Translations under genes and position numbers: made by a program
Part shown: positions 23,200 through 32,140 of the stretch, in pieces
How the letters are laid out: the number at the start of each line of letters is the position of its first letter
How positions within the stretch are numbered: the stretch's first letter is position 1
NCBI RefSeq assembly: GCF_024138125.1
Contig: NZ_CP099993.1
Span: forward strand, 2,108,001-2,172,000
Length of the DNA: 64,000 bases
Reading direction: 5' to 3'
From: Halorussus salilacus
GTDB taxonomy: Archaea > Halobacteriota > Halobacteria > Halobacteriales > Haladaptataceae
The notes under the pieces: generated by a model
What the model was told of the DNA's origin: nothing
What the model saw: only the letters and a program-made list of their open reading frames with translations
The model's database searches: none

Positions 23200-24854
23200 C
23201 AGGCCTCCACCTCCTCGGGGGTCGCGTCGGTCTCCGGGCGGTCGAGGACCGCCTCCAGCAGGCCGACGAACGGCGGGCTCGCGCGGGTCGGCCGCGACCG
23301 GAACTCGGGGTGGAACTGGGTCCCGAAGAAGTACGGGTGGCCCTCCAGTTCGAGTATCTCCATCCGGTTGCCCGACTCGCCCGAGAACACCAGCCCGGAC
23401 TCGTCGAACGCGTCGAAGTACTCGGGGTTGACCTCGTAGCGGTGGCGGTGGCGCTCGGTGCAGTAGGTCCCGCCGTACACCCGCTCGGCCAGCGTGCCGG
23501 GTTCGATGGTCGTCTCGTGGGCCCCGAGCCGCATCGTCCCGCCGAGGTCTTCGAGGTCGTACTGCTCGGGCAGGAGGTCGATGACCGGGTGGGGCGTCTC
23601 GGGGTCGATTTCGGCTGAGTGTGCGCCCTCCAGTCCGAGGACGTTCCGGGCGTACTCCACGACCGCGAGCTGGAAGCCGAGACACAGCCCGAGGTACGGC
23701 ACGCCGTTCTCGCGGGCGTACCGGATGGCCTCGATCTTGCCCTCCGTCCCGCGGGACCCGAACCCGCCGGGGACCACGACGCCGTCGGCCTCTCGCAGAC
23801 GCTTCTCGTGGGCGTCGTCCATCTCCTCGCTGTCGACCCAGCGGACGTTCACGTCGACGTTCTTCTCCAGTCCGGCGTGCTTGAGCGCCTCGTTGACCGA
23901 GATGTAGGCGTCTTCGAGGTCGTACTTGCCCACCAGCGCGATGTCGACCTCGCCGTGGGTGTCCTGAGTGACGAGGTCGCGCCACTCGTTGTCACGCTCG
24001 GACTCGGGCAGGGCGTCGTCGGCGAGGCCGAGTCGCTCCATCACGTACTCGTCGAGGCCCTCCTCCTCGACCATCAGCGGGACGTGGTAGATGTCGGCCA
24101 CGTCGGGGTTCGAGAAGACGGCGTCGGTCGGCACGTCGCAGAACAGGGCTATCTTCTCCTTGGTGGAGGGGTCGAGTTCGTCCTCGCAACGCCCGACAAG
24201 AATGTCGGGCTGGAGGCCGATAGAGCGCAGTTCCTTCACCGAGTGCTGGGTCGGCTTGGTCTTCTGCTCGCCGTTCTTCGAGTAGGGGACGAGCGTGACG
24301 TGCGTGAGCAAGAAATCGTCCTCGTCTTCCTCGTGGGCGAACTGCCGGAGGGCTTCGAGAAACGGCATCCCCTCGATGTCACCTACGGTGCCCCCGACCT
24401 CCACGATGCAGACGTCGTGGCCCTCGGCGGCCTCCCGGACCCGGCGCTTGATGTCGTCGGTGACGTGCGGGATGATCTGGACCGTCTTCCCCAGATAATC
24501 GCCCGCCCGCTCCTTCTCGATGACGTGCTGGTAGGTCTTGCCCGTGGTGACGTTGTGGTCGAACGTCATGTCGATGTCGAGGAAGCGCTCGTAGTTCCCC
24601 AAATCGAGGTCGACCTCGCCGCCGTCCTTGAGGACGTACACCTCCCCGTGCTGGAAGGGGTTCATCGTCCCGGCGTCGACGTTGAGGTAGGGGTCTATCT
24701 TGACCGCGGTCACGTCGAACCCGGCGTTGGCGAGCAGTCTCCCCGTGCTCGCGGCCGTGATGCCCTTGCCAAGCCCGGACATCACGCCCCCGGTCACGAA
24801 GATGAACTTGTTCCCGAGAGAAGGGTCGTAATCGGTTTCGGGTTCCGTCGGCAT
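23199..24854 (-). CDS. pyrG: CTP synthase
   Basis: A 551-residue enzyme making CTP from UTP, ATP and glutamine. The synthetase domain begins [16 protein letters not shown] with the P-loop and includes [20 protein letters not shown]. The C-terminal class I glutaminase domain has the nucleophile in [11 protein letters not shown] and the catalytic His and Glu in QFHPEF. It is full length. It is the first gene of an operon with guaAb and the small Rossmann protein, linking CTP and GMP synthesis. Confidence 0.97.
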   Translation of the reverse strand: MPTEPETDYDPSLGNKFIFVTGGVMSGLGKGITAASTGRLLANAGFDVTAVKIDPYLNVDAGTMNPFQHGEVYVLKDGGEVDLDLGNYERFLDIDMTFDHNVTTGKTYQHVIEKERAGDYLGKTVQIIPHVTDDIKRRVREAAEGHDVCIVEVGGTVGDIEGMPFLEALRQFAHEEDEDDFLLTHVTLVPYSKNGEQKTKPTQHSVKELRSIGLQPDILVGRCEDELDPSTKEKIALFCDVPTDAVFSNPDVADIYHVPLMVEEEGLDEYVMERLGLADDALPESERDNEWRDLVTQDTHGEVDIALVGKYDLEDAYISVNEALKHAGLEKNVDVNVRWVDSEEMDDAHEKRLREADGVVVPGGFGSRGTEGKIEAIRYARENGVPYLGLCLGFQLAVVEYARNVLGLEGAHSAEIDPETPHPVIDLLPEQYDLEDLGGTMRLGAHETTIEPGTLAERVYGGTYCTERHRHRYEVNPEYFDAFDESGLVFSGESGNRMEILELEGHPYFFGTQFHPEFRSRPTRASPPFVGLLEAVLDRPETDATPEEVEA

Positions 24855-24941
24855 ACCGACTGTCGGCGGGCGTCGTTCAAAACGATTTCGAAGCGCTGGA
24901 ATCGAGGCGACCGAATTGTGGGCCGCAATCGGGGCTGGGAC

Positions 24942-24947
24942 TTATAT
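24942..24947 (+). promoter_or_regulatory. TATA box of nucleotidyltransferase gene
   Basis: TTATAT is 24-29 bases before ATG 24971, giving a leaderless transcript. Confidence 0.55.
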
Positions 24948-24970
24948 CGTGGCGCACGAGATGGAACCGT

Positions 24971-25573
24971 ATGGCCGGAATCGAGTTTCGGGACGGCGAG
25001 CTACTCGTCGAGCGAGCGCCGAGCGAACTCGACACCCTCGCGATCGAATTCAGCTCTCTTCTCGGAAATGCCGGAATACAACACGTCTACGTCGCAGGAT
25101 ACGTTGCGATACTGTCTGGCCGCCCCCGCGCCACACAGGATATAGACGTGCTTATAGAGCGGTGTGGCGAGCCCACCGTCGAAGCTCTCGTCGACGAACT
25201 CCAAGCCGCGGACTTCTGGGGTCCCGCGATGCCGCTTTCGAACGCTTACGAACTGCTGTCGAATGGCGATAACATCTGGGTCGCCCGAGAGGACGAGATG
25301 GCACCGCATCTGGAGTTGAAGTTCGCCGACGATGAGTTCGACCGAGCCTCGCTGGAAAATGCGATAACCGCACGTATCGACGATTCAGAAATCCCGATTG
25401 GCCCGCTTGAACTCCAGATTGCATACAAACTGTATCTTGAAGCCCGCAAAGACTTCGAAGATGCAGTCCATCTATACACGATGTTCGAGGACGGCCTGAA
25501 CATCGAGAAACTCGAATCGTGGGTACGAAAGCTCGGCGTGGAGGAAGAGTATGACCGACTCAAACGCGCGTGA
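24971..25573 (+). CDS. Nucleotidyltransferase-fold protein (DUF6036/AbiEii-like)
   Basis: A 200-residue protein. The nucleotidyltransferase signature is VYVAGYVAILSGRPRATQDI followed by DVLIE, where AbiEii/DUF6036 families have G-x-A, then R-x-T-x-DxD. A third acidic residue lies near LELKFADDEFD, and the C-terminal half is helical (LQIAYKLYLEARKDFEDAVH). Some relatives are toxins that modify tRNA or proteins; others are housekeeping. The base composition is less GC-rich than neighbours, suggesting transfer. The following gene overlaps by 23 bases. Confidence 0.72.
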   Translation: MAGIEFRDGELLVERAPSELDTLAIEFSSLLGNAGIQHVYVAGYVAILSGRPRATQDIDVLIERCGEPTVEALVDELQAADFWGPAMPLSNAYELLSNGDNIWVAREDEMAPHLELKFADDEFDRASLENAITARIDDSEIPIGPLELQIAYKLYLEARKDFEDAVHLYTMFEDGLNIEKLESWVRKLGVEEEYDRLKRA

Positions 25574-25811
25574 CCGACTCGACGAAAAGCACCGAAAAAA
25601 TCGCGAGCAACGGATCGAATCGATCAAGCACTGGGTGCGCTACATCCGGGAGAACCCGCCGGGGAAGTGGGGCGAACAGCAGAATACGGTGATAAACTCG
25701 CAGTTGGAAGCGGCGCGAAAATCGGGCGTTTCCGCCGAGCAGTATCGCAGGGTCGAGCGCGCAGGGGACGCCCGCGAGCGCGACCGCAACGCGGAAGACG
25801 ACGGTGAGTAA
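25551..25811 (+). CDS. Small partner of the nucleotidyltransferase
   Basis: An 86-residue highly charged helical protein (KHRKNREQRIESIKHWVRYI, then NPPGKWGEQQNTVINSQLEA). It begins 23 bases before the end of the nucleotidyltransferase gene, so translation is coupled. No family is recognised. The arrangement is that of a two-gene toxin-antitoxin or enzyme-partner module; which protein would be toxic cannot be told from sequence. Confidence 0.6.
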   Translation: MTDSNARDRLDEKHRKNREQRIESIKHWVRYIRENPPGKWGEQQNTVINSQLEAARKSGVSAEQYRRVERAGDARERDRNAEDDGE

Positions 25812-25856
25812 ACGACCGCGCAAAAACCGATGGCCGGAAATCCCCCGACTGCGAGG

Positions 25857-26039
25857 CTACACGTCGCCCCGCACGAACAGATACACCGCGAGGCCGACGA
25901 CTCCCGTGCAGACGACCAGTAGCGCCCACCCGGCGGCCAGATCGCTCCCGTGCCAGCGCGCGTTCCTGTACACCCAGACCGCGAGGAGGGCGTTGAAGCC
26001 GTAGATGACCGCGAGCGTCCCGAACACTTCAGCCGCCAT
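25857..26039 (-). CDS. 60-residue membrane protein (PLDc_N-like)
   Basis: Two hydrophobic segments, AEVFGTLAVIYGFNALLAVW and WALLVVCTGVVGLAVYLFVR, separated by VYRNARWHGSDLAAG. The layout and the NARWHG motif recall the short PLDc_N/two-helix proteins common in haloarchaea. It is convergent with the preceding pair. No function is known. Confidence 0.65.
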   Translation of the reverse strand: MAAEVFGTLAVIYGFNALLAVWVYRNARWHGSDLAAGWALLVVCTGVVGLAVYLFVRGDV

Positions 26040-26078
26040 GTGCGAACGTTCCGACGACCGGGGGAAAACACTTGTCAA

Positions 26079-26693
26079 CTACTCGTCCGAAATCGCTCCG
26101 ACCAGAAAGCCGCCCACCGCGTCGGCGACCTTCGCGTGCTGGCCCACGAAGAAGTGGTCGCCGCGTATCTCGACCACCTCGTACTCCAATTCCCGCGCGC
26201 GCTCGACCACCGGCTTCCAGTCGACGGTGTCGTCGCGCGTTCCGTAGACGACCTGTACCGGCCCCGCGAGGTCGTCGAGCGCGGCCACCGTGTCCAAATC
26301 GTCGGCGAGTCTCGGGGTGGGCGCGAGAAGCGAGACGGCGTCGGGTCGGGACTCGACGGTCGCCGCCGCGAGCGCGGCGACCGCGGTCCCGAAGCTGAAG
26401 CCGAAGATTCCGACGCGGTCGTAGCGCTCGTCGGCCCACCGGAGGGCGTTGCGCGCGTCCTCGCGCTCGCCGTAGCCCTCGTCCCAGTCGCCGTAGTCGA
26501 ACCGCAGGCACTCGATTCCGCGGTCGGTGAGGTACTCGCTGACCGCGGTCAGGCGCGCGTCGCCGCGGTGGCCCCGGTGCTGTGGGTGGGGTGGACAGGC
26601 GACGACCACCGCGTCCGGGTCGGCGTCCTCGGGCGCGTCGAGGGTCGCGCGAACGTCCCGCGCGCCGGGAATCGGCAGGTCCTCGGAGTTCAT
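26079..26693 (-). CDS. Alpha/beta hydrolase (dienelactone hydrolase-like)
   Basis: A 204-residue hydrolase. The nucleophile elbow is GIFGFSFGTAVAAL, the Asp is in VYGTRDDTVDW and the catalytic His in IRGDHFFVG. The oxyanion region is CPPHPQHRGHRGD. The size and the missing lid domain match small esterase-like members acting on unknown substrates. It is divergent from pspA across a 291-bp gap holding hairpins. Confidence 0.82.
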   Translation of the reverse strand: MNSEDLPIPGARDVRATLDAPEDADPDAVVVACPPHPQHRGHRGDARLTAVSEYLTDRGIECLRFDYGDWDEGYGEREDARNALRWADERYDRVGIFGFSFGTAVAALAAATVESRPDAVSLLAPTPRLADDLDTVAALDDLAGPVQVVYGTRDDTVDWKPVVERARELEYEVVEIRGDHFFVGQHAKVADAVGGFLVGAISDE

Positions 26694-26789
26694 GGTCGGA
26701 CGTTGGGCGAGGGTTCTGATAAGGGTTGCAATCGCGCGTCCGAGCGGTCGGAGGTCGAGAGTGGACGACGGGCTCGACCGAGGGGTCTT

Positions 26790-26893
26790 CGAAATCCCCG
26801 CCCGCTCGCGCCCGACGGGCGCGAGCGGCGGCCCCTTTATCGGACCCGTGGTCGGCTCGGCCGCGCGGTCGCCAGCGCGCTGGCGACCGCGCG
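26790..26893 (-). repeat. Reduced family 1 element plus a second hairpin
   Basis: Minus-strand reading gives TAAAGGGGCCGCCGCTCGCG then CGCGAGCGGGCGGGGATTTC, matching the outer stem of family 1 but with only a short loop inside. Beside it, 26862-26893 is a 32-bp perfect palindrome, CGCGCGGTCGCCAGCG and its complement. Both lie in the divergent gap between the hydrolase and pspA. Confidence 0.55.
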
Positions 26894-26953
26894 ACCCCGA
26901 CCTCGGACCGAACGACTCCGGATTCCGTCAGACGACTGTTGGGGAGGTGAGGA

Positions 26954-26959
26954 TTTTAA
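26954..26959 (+). promoter_or_regulatory. TATA box of pspA
   Basis: TTTTAA lies 26-31 bases before ATG 26985, fitting a leaderless transcript. Confidence 0.5.
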
Positions 26960-26984
26960 GGGTCACGTCACCAAAGACGTGGGT

Positions 26985-27803
26985 ATGGGAGTACTCTCAC
27001 GCATGTCGTACGTCGTCCGGTCGAAGATAAACGCCATCCTCAACCGGGCCGAGGACCCCTCGGAGACCCTCGATTACTCCTACGAGCAGATGCGCGACGA
27101 GCTTCAGGACGTCAAACAGGGCATCGCCGACCTCACCACCCAGAAGAAGCGTCTGGAGATGCAAAAGCGCAAGCTCGAGGAGAACGTCGAGAAGCACAAC
27201 GAGCAGGCCCGGCAGGCCGTTCAGGCCGACCGCGAAGACCTCGCGCGCCAGGCCTTGGAGAAGAAGAAGACCAAGATGAACCAGATCGAGGAGCTGGAGG
27301 GCCAGATCGCCGACCTCCAGAACACGCAGGACAACCTCGTCGAGAAGAAAGACCAGCTCCAGAACCGCATCGAGGAGTTCCGCACCAAGAAAGAGAGCAT
27401 GAAGGCCCGCTACGAGGCCGCCGAGGCCCAGACCCGCGTCTCGGAGGCCATGACCGGCGCTGGCGACGAGATGGAGGACGTGGGACGCGCCATCGAGCGC
27501 GCCGAGGAGCGCACCGAGGACATGGAGGCCCGCTCGCAGGCGATGGACGAACTCCAGGACTCGGGGGTCTTCGAGGACGCTCTCTCGGACAAGGACAGCC
27601 TCGACCGCGAACTCGAAGACGTCCGGACCTCCGGGGAGGTCGACGCCGAACTGGAGACGCTGAAGGCCGAGATGGGCAAGGAGTCGGCCGATTCGGGCGG
27701 CTCCGGTGGCGAGACCGACCTGGAGACCGAGACGGAGACCGAGGTCGCCGACGAGGACATCGAGGCGGAACTCGAAGAGATTCGGGACGACGACGAGAAC
27801 TGA
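26985..27803 (+). CDS. pspA: PspA/IM30 (ESCRT-III-like) membrane-remodelling protein
   Basis: A 272-residue protein, almost all coiled coil (residues about 25-225). The N-terminal amphipathic helix MGVLSRMSYVVRSKINAILN, followed by EDPSETLDYSYEQMRDELQD, is the PspA/Vipp1 hallmark that binds stressed membranes. The C-terminus is acidic and low complexity (TDLETETETEVADEDIEAEL). PspA proteins form rods or rings that protect membrane integrity under salt or envelope stress. There are no PspB/C-like neighbours. Confidence 0.92.
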   Translation: MGVLSRMSYVVRSKINAILNRAEDPSETLDYSYEQMRDELQDVKQGIADLTTQKKRLEMQKRKLEENVEKHNEQARQAVQADREDLARQALEKKKTKMNQIEELEGQIADLQNTQDNLVEKKDQLQNRIEEFRTKKESMKARYEAAEAQTRVSEAMTGAGDEMEDVGRAIERAEERTEDMEARSQAMDELQDSGVFEDALSDKDSLDRELEDVRTSGEVDAELETLKAEMGKESADSGGSGGETDLETETETEVADEDIEAELEEIRDDDEN

Positions 27804-27827
27804 GGGGCGCGAGCCCCCCGACTCGCG

Positions 27828-29135
27828 CTATCTCGCGGCCTCCGAGAGCCGCTCGGCGAGGTCGGCGTTCGGTGCCGCGGTGACCCGGACGAGCGAGCCC
27901 TCGCGCTCGACTACGTAGTAGACGGCTGGCGCGTCGTCGGTCTCGGGAACCACCAGCGTGCCGTTCTCTCCGTCGGTCGCGTTGCGCGCGTCGAGCACCT
28001 CGCGCCACGCGTCGGCGAACTCCTGGGCCTCGGTCTCGTTCTCCCACGCGGTCACCCAGTGGGTCGCGGTCGTCGCCTCCTCGGTGTAGTAGTACATCCG
28101 GTCGTTCGACCAGCCGTCGGCCGCCCGGGCGGCCTCGGCGAACGACAGGCCGTTAATCCTCAGCGCGTGCCGGACGACCAGCTCGCCCACCGTGTCCTCG
28201 TGGTGGCGGGTCAGGGCCTCGAACTCCTGTGAGGACTCGGGCGGGGAGGGAATCGGTGGGCGTTCTATCGTCTCGTCGGGGTGGAGCAGCTCGGCGGTCG
28301 AGTCGGGTGGGTTCCGAATCGCGGCGGTGCGCGCCTCGGGCGAACTCCCCGCTTCGTGGTAGTACTCGTAGCCGTAGTAGTACGGCGTCCCGCCGACGCT
28401 GTGGGGCCACGCCTCCCGGGCGAGCGTCCGGTTGTAGTCGGCGGCCGCGTACTCGCCGTCGGCGTACCGCTCGACGTACCCCTCGGTGGTCCACATGGCG
28501 TCGCCCTCGACCAGCGCGGTGGTGACGAGGCGAGTATCGGTCGTCCAGTCGTCGAACTGCGTCCGGAACGCCTCGCGCGAGGGCGACAGCAGGTCGTGCT
28601 GGAACTGGAGCGCGTGGACGAACTCGTGGGCCAGCACCACCTCCTGGGAGACGCCGTAGCGCTCCACGTCGGTCGCGTTCATCAGGTAGACGTGGACCCC
28701 GTCGTCGCGCTCGACGGTGTAACCCAGCGGGAGGCGACGCTCGGCCGAGGCGTTCGAGTACAGCTGGAGCGCCCGAGCGCCCGCCGGGCGAATCGCGCCG
28801 AACTGGTCCCGGAGGTCGACTTCGGGGCCGTCCTCGTCGTCGTACTCGTGGACCACGACGGGCCCGGTCGCCGACAGGCCGCGCAACTCCTCGACCCGCG
28901 CCAGCGTCGCCTCGGCGTCGTAGTCGGGGTCGATTCCGTCGAGGACCACGGTGTCGTTCGACTCGTTCGCCCCGGTCGTGGTCCCGTCCTGTGGCGGGTC
29001 GGCTCCCGAGACGGCGACCGATACACCCGCGTCCGTTCCCCCCGCTCCCGGCGTCGAGCCGCCGACCGCCGGGGTCGCGCCCGCGAGCGCGAGCAGGACC
29101 GCCAGCGCGACCGCGACTCGGCCTGACCGTGCCAT
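27828..29135 (-). CDS. Secreted zinc metalloprotease-like surface protein
   Basis: A 435-residue protein with a Sec signal (MARSGRVAVALAVLLALAGA). The zincin motif LAHEFVHALQFQHD gives HExxH, and a downstream ALVEGDAMWTTEGYVERY could supply the third ligand Glu. The region around it is rich in Tyr and acidic residues. It matches my recollection of the Hvo_1808-type haloarchaeal surface proteins. Extracellular proteolysis is likely, but activity is not proven from sequence. The start is chosen as the Met directly before the signal peptide. Confidence 0.82.
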   Translation of the reverse strand: MARSGRVAVALAVLLALAGATPAVGGSTPGAGGTDAGVSVAVSGADPPQDGTTTGANESNDTVVLDGIDPDYDAEATLARVEELRGLSATGPVVVHEYDDEDGPEVDLRDQFGAIRPAGARALQLYSNASAERRLPLGYTVERDDGVHVYLMNATDVERYGVSQEVVLAHEFVHALQFQHDLLSPSREAFRTQFDDWTTDTRLVTTALVEGDAMWTTEGYVERYADGEYAAADYNRTLAREAWPHSVGGTPYYYGYEYYHEAGSSPEARTAAIRNPPDSTAELLHPDETIERPPIPSPPESSQEFEALTRHHEDTVGELVVRHALRINGLSFAEAARAADGWSNDRMYYYTEEATTATHWVTAWENETEAQEFADAWREVLDARNATDGENGTLVVPETDDAPAVYYVVEREGSLVRVTAAPNADLAERLSEAAR

Positions 29136-29205
29136 GGACCCACGCACGGTCCGGAGTACCAAAAATGCCCCCGGGTATTTCCGTCGGCCCGTCGTACTCC
29201 GGCGC

Positions 29206-30294
29206 ATGTCCGAGGGCGGGACCGGAGGGGGAGGCGGAGACGGGGGCGGGAACGGAGACGGGGGGAGTGGTTCCCGACCCGGCGACACGATGCGCGGGCG
29301 AATCGACCAGAGCCGGGTGAAGCTGTGGGTGCTGATGGAGGCGAATCGGTGGGTGATCGCGGGGGCGTTGCTCGCCGGGGTGTTCCTCACGCTGGTCGCG
29401 CTCGGGGTCGCCGACCCCTCGCCGCTCCAGCAGGCGGTCGCCCAGTCGGACCCGGTCGAGACCCTCTTTCAGGGGTTCGTGGGGGCCATCATCACCGGGG
29501 TGACGCTGGTGGTGACGCTGAACCAGCTCGTGCTCTCTCAGGAGCTGGGGCCGGTCGGCGACCAGCGCGGGCGGATGCAGGGCGCGATGGAGTTCCGCCG
29601 GGACGTAGAGGACGTACTCGAAACCGACACCAGCCCGCCGGAGCCGTCGTCGTTCCTGAGCGCGCTCGTGGACGTGACGAAGGTCCGGGCCGACGACCTC
29701 CGCGAGACCGTCGAAGCGGCCCGCGACGAGGAACTGAAATCCAAGGTCGACGACTACGTCGAGGACCTGACCCGGAACGCTGAGTCGGTCAGTGACAGGC
29801 TCGACGACGCCCAGTTCGGGACCTTCGGCGTGCTGTCGGCCGCGCTGAACTTCAACTACTCGTGGAAGATATTCTCCGCCCGGCGCATCCGCAACGACCA
29901 CGCCGACGCGCTGACCGACGAGGCCGAGGACGCGTTCGACGACGTGGTGGAGGTGCTGAAGTTCTTCGCCCCGGCGCGCGAGCACTTCAAGACGCTGTAC
30001 TTCCAGTGGGAACTGGTCAACCTCTCGCGGGCGATGCTGTACTCGTCGGTCCCCGCGCTCGTCCTCGCGGCCGCGATGATCCTCTACTACGACGCGCGGG
30101 CGGTGCCGGGCGCGACCCTCGGCGTCAGCAACGACGTTCTCGTCGCCAGTTTCGCGACCACGGTCGCGGTCTCGCCCTTCATGATTCTGCTGTCGTTCGT
30201 CCTCCGCATCGCGACCGTAGCCAAGCGAACGCTCGCGATTGGACCGTTCATCCTCCGGGAGACCGACCGCGAGGAGGACATCGACTGGGAGTGA
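29206..30294 (+). CDS. Four-helix membrane protein, paralog of the protein at 53707
   Basis: A 362-residue protein. After a Gly-rich N-terminus there are two membrane helices (VIAGALLAGVFLTLVALGV and AIITGVTLVVTLNQLVLSQE), a central soluble helical domain of about 170 residues, and two C-terminal helices near residues 275-340. Conserved with the 53707 protein are LSQE/LSEE, DDAQFG or SGAQFG, YSW, and LK-x-FA-x-x-RE-x-F-K-x-LY. The fold and function are unknown; a channel or stress-sensing protein is possible. Confidence 0.7.
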   Translation: MSEGGTGGGGGDGGGNGDGGSGSRPGDTMRGRIDQSRVKLWVLMEANRWVIAGALLAGVFLTLVALGVADPSPLQQAVAQSDPVETLFQGFVGAIITGVTLVVTLNQLVLSQELGPVGDQRGRMQGAMEFRRDVEDVLETDTSPPEPSSFLSALVDVTKVRADDLRETVEAARDEELKSKVDDYVEDLTRNAESVSDRLDDAQFGTFGVLSAALNFNYSWKIFSARRIRNDHADALTDEAEDAFDDVVEVLKFFAPAREHFKTLYFQWELVNLSRAMLYSSVPALVLAAAMILYYDARAVPGATLGVSNDVLVASFATTVAVSPFMILLSFVLRIATVAKRTLAIGPFILRETDREEDIDWE

Positions 30295-30381
30295 GCGGGG
30301 CCGGAACCGGGCGTTTCGCGGTCCTTCGCCGACCGCGGGACGCGCCAGCTTCCACGGATCACCGAGCGCGCCAGCCTTCAC

Positions 30382-30503
30382 GGACCACGGGACGCGCCGC
30401 GTTTGCGCTCGCGATGCGAGCGCAAACGCACGCGGGGAGGAACGGGGGCGCGGTGCGGTGGCGGTGCTGTGCGGTTCTCATCGGTACCGGGAGTAGCTAG
30501 CTT
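30382..30503 (-). repeat. Dispersed element family 2, copy b
   Basis: On the plus strand: ACCACGGGACGCGCCGCG, a hairpin GTTTGCGCTCGC-GAT-GCGAGCGCAAAC (30401-30427), CACGCGGGGAGG, CGGTGCGG-type repeats, then GGTACCGGGAGTAGCTAGCT. It is the reverse complement of the layout at 62192-62347, with the same flanks but different paired arms. Confidence 0.75.
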
Positions 30504-30508
30504 CATCT

Positions 30509-30617
30509 CGACCGACCCGAACACCGCACCTCGACAGAACCGACCTCCCGAATCGACCGACTCGACCCCCGCACCTCGACAGAACCGACCTCCCGAATCG
30601 ACCGACCCGAACACCGC
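30509..30617. repeat. 45-bp tandem duplication
   Basis: The block GCACCTCGACAGAACCGACC plus TCCCGAATCGACCGA occurs twice, flanked by partial GACCCGAACACCG copies. It lies between the family 2 element and the JAMM gene and probably contains its upstream control region. Confidence 0.75.
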
Positions 30618-30670
30618 TCGCGTCGCCGGGGAGCCAGCACTTATCCCCGACGCCCGCCAACCTCGACACC

Positions 30671-31159
30671 GTGACTGCGCCGACCCTCGTCGTCCCGACG
30701 CGAATCCGCGACGCCATCGTCGCCCACGCCCGCGAGGGCGCGCCCGAAGAAGTGTGCGGCGTCCTCGCGGGAACTCGCGACGGGGACGACCACCGCGTCG
30801 AGGCCCGTCTCCCGGCCGCGAACGCCGCCGAGTCGCCCCGGACGCGGTACGAGATCGACCCCCGCGAGCAGCTCGACCTGCTGGAGCGCATCGAGGGCTC
30901 CGACCGGGAGGTGGTGGGGTTCTACCACTCTCACCCCCGGGGTCCCGTCGGGCCGAGCGAGACCGACGCGGCGCAGGCGACGTGGCCCGGCCGGTCGTAC
31001 GCCATCGCCTCGCTCGCGGGCCCCGCGAGCGAGGCGGGCGAGGACGAAGCGAGCGGAGACGCGTCGCTCGGGTCGTGGCGCTGGACCGGCGATGAGTTCG
31101 TCGAGGAGGCGCTCCGAGTGGTGGATTCCGAGACGGGCGGTTCGGATGACCCGGAGTAG
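30671..31159 (+). CDS. JAMM/MPN+ metalloprotease (desampylase-like)
   Basis: A 162-residue protein with a GTG start. The JAMM zinc motif is complete: upstream Glu in PEEVCGVLAG and H-S-H-P...S...D in GFYHSHPRGPVGPSETD. In Haloferax volcanii the homologous HvJAMM1 removes SAMP ubiquitin-like modifiers and releases sulfur-carrier proteins. A candidate SAMP-like substrate is encoded at 55000 in this window. There is an Ala/Glu-rich insertion near the C-terminus. Confidence 0.88.
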   Translation: MTAPTLVVPTRIRDAIVAHAREGAPEEVCGVLAGTRDGDDHRVEARLPAANAAESPRTRYEIDPREQLDLLERIEGSDREVVGFYHSHPRGPVGPSETDAAQATWPGRSYAIASLAGPASEAGEDEASGDASLGSWRWTGDEFVEEALRVVDSETGGSDDPE

Positions 31160-31311
31160 CGCCACGTTCGGTTGGATTTATCGCGAGCAGGCACTCGTTG
31201 TACCGAGTAGCTTCACACTTGCGGTGGTGTAGGTAACCCGTTGATAAAACGTATCTAGATGTTTCTATATCGTATTATGCCACTTGCATAAACGGTTCGC
31301 CCTGTCGACGT

Positions 31312-32031
31312 GTGCAGACGCCAGAATTCAACGAGGCTTGGTTCAATCCGAATGCGAACCTCCCGTATGGAGTGACGGCAGAAGAGGTCAAGACGGCCAT
31401 CAAGGAGTTCTACGATTTCTATGCCGATATGAATCGGTTCTTCCTCGCGGAAGGACACGGACGTATCGAGACCATCTTGCGGGCGAACAACGCGCTCTCG
31501 GATTTCGTCGGCAACGTCGCGACCGAGGAGCTCGCGCAGGCGTCGGACAGCCTCATCGTCAACCAGAAGCAAGACGGCTTCCCCGACATTCTACCCGCAG
31601 ACCACGACGCATACGCCGAGCAGGGTTATGAGGTCCATCACGGTGACCACGGCATCGAAACGAAGTGTTCGAAGTCGAACGGCGGATGGCAGGCTCACAA
31701 CAACGAGGAAGCGTGGTTCGTCGTCTTCCGCTACGAACGCGGCGACCCCGAGAAAGATATCGAGGAGATGGCTCCGATTCGGTTCACACAGGTCCTCGCG
31801 GCCAGTCTGAACGAAGACGATTGGTCACACTCGGGCCGGAGCGAGGATTCGCGTCGGACCATCACCAGTAGCATCATCGCCAGCGGGATGCACAAACTCC
31901 GTAGCAACCCCATCTACGAAGACCCCGAGGCCATCACGGGCCGAGGCGAGAAGCTCGTAGAGTACAAGCAACGGCATGCGACGTTCGACCCAGTGTTCGC
32001 CGACGAGCATCCCGAGTACGTGACCGAGTAG
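31312..32031 (+). CDS. Putative type II restriction endonuclease
   Basis: A 239-residue protein with a GTG start. It has a PD-(D/E)xK-like nuclease signature: FPDILP followed about 28 residues later by GIETKCSK, and then NGGWQAHNNEEAWFVVFRYE. The gene is converging on a DNA methyltransferase, and the whole stretch 31.2-33.6 kb is lower in GC than its surroundings, indicating transfer. No close family is recalled, so the recognition site is unknown. A methyl-directed or other nuclease is an alternative. Confidence 0.72.
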   Translation: MQTPEFNEAWFNPNANLPYGVTAEEVKTAIKEFYDFYADMNRFFLAEGHGRIETILRANNALSDFVGNVATEELAQASDSLIVNQKQDGFPDILPADHDAYAEQGYEVHHGDHGIETKCSKSNGGWQAHNNEEAWFVVFRYERGDPEKDIEEMAPIRFTQVLAASLNEDDWSHSGRSEDSRRTITSSIIASGMHKLRSNPIYEDPEAITGRGEKLVEYKQRHATFDPVFADEHPEYVTE

Positions 32032-32140
32032 ACAGAACGACTGGCCGAGGGAGCTTTCGTGAGGACACGAGCGGATTCACGCCGAGGTCTACCTGAGCCA
32101 CGCGAAGACCCATCCCGAGTCCAACCGGAACTGACTTGAA

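Noticed and set aside
26862-26893. Rho-independent-type terminator
   Set aside because: A perfect palindrome but without a T-run, and in a divergent promoter region where a terminator is not expected; recorded as a hairpin only.
30509-30617. CRISPR-like or attachment-site repeats
   Set aside because: Only two copies of a 45-bp unit, no integrase or cas gene nearby; a simple tandem duplication explains it.
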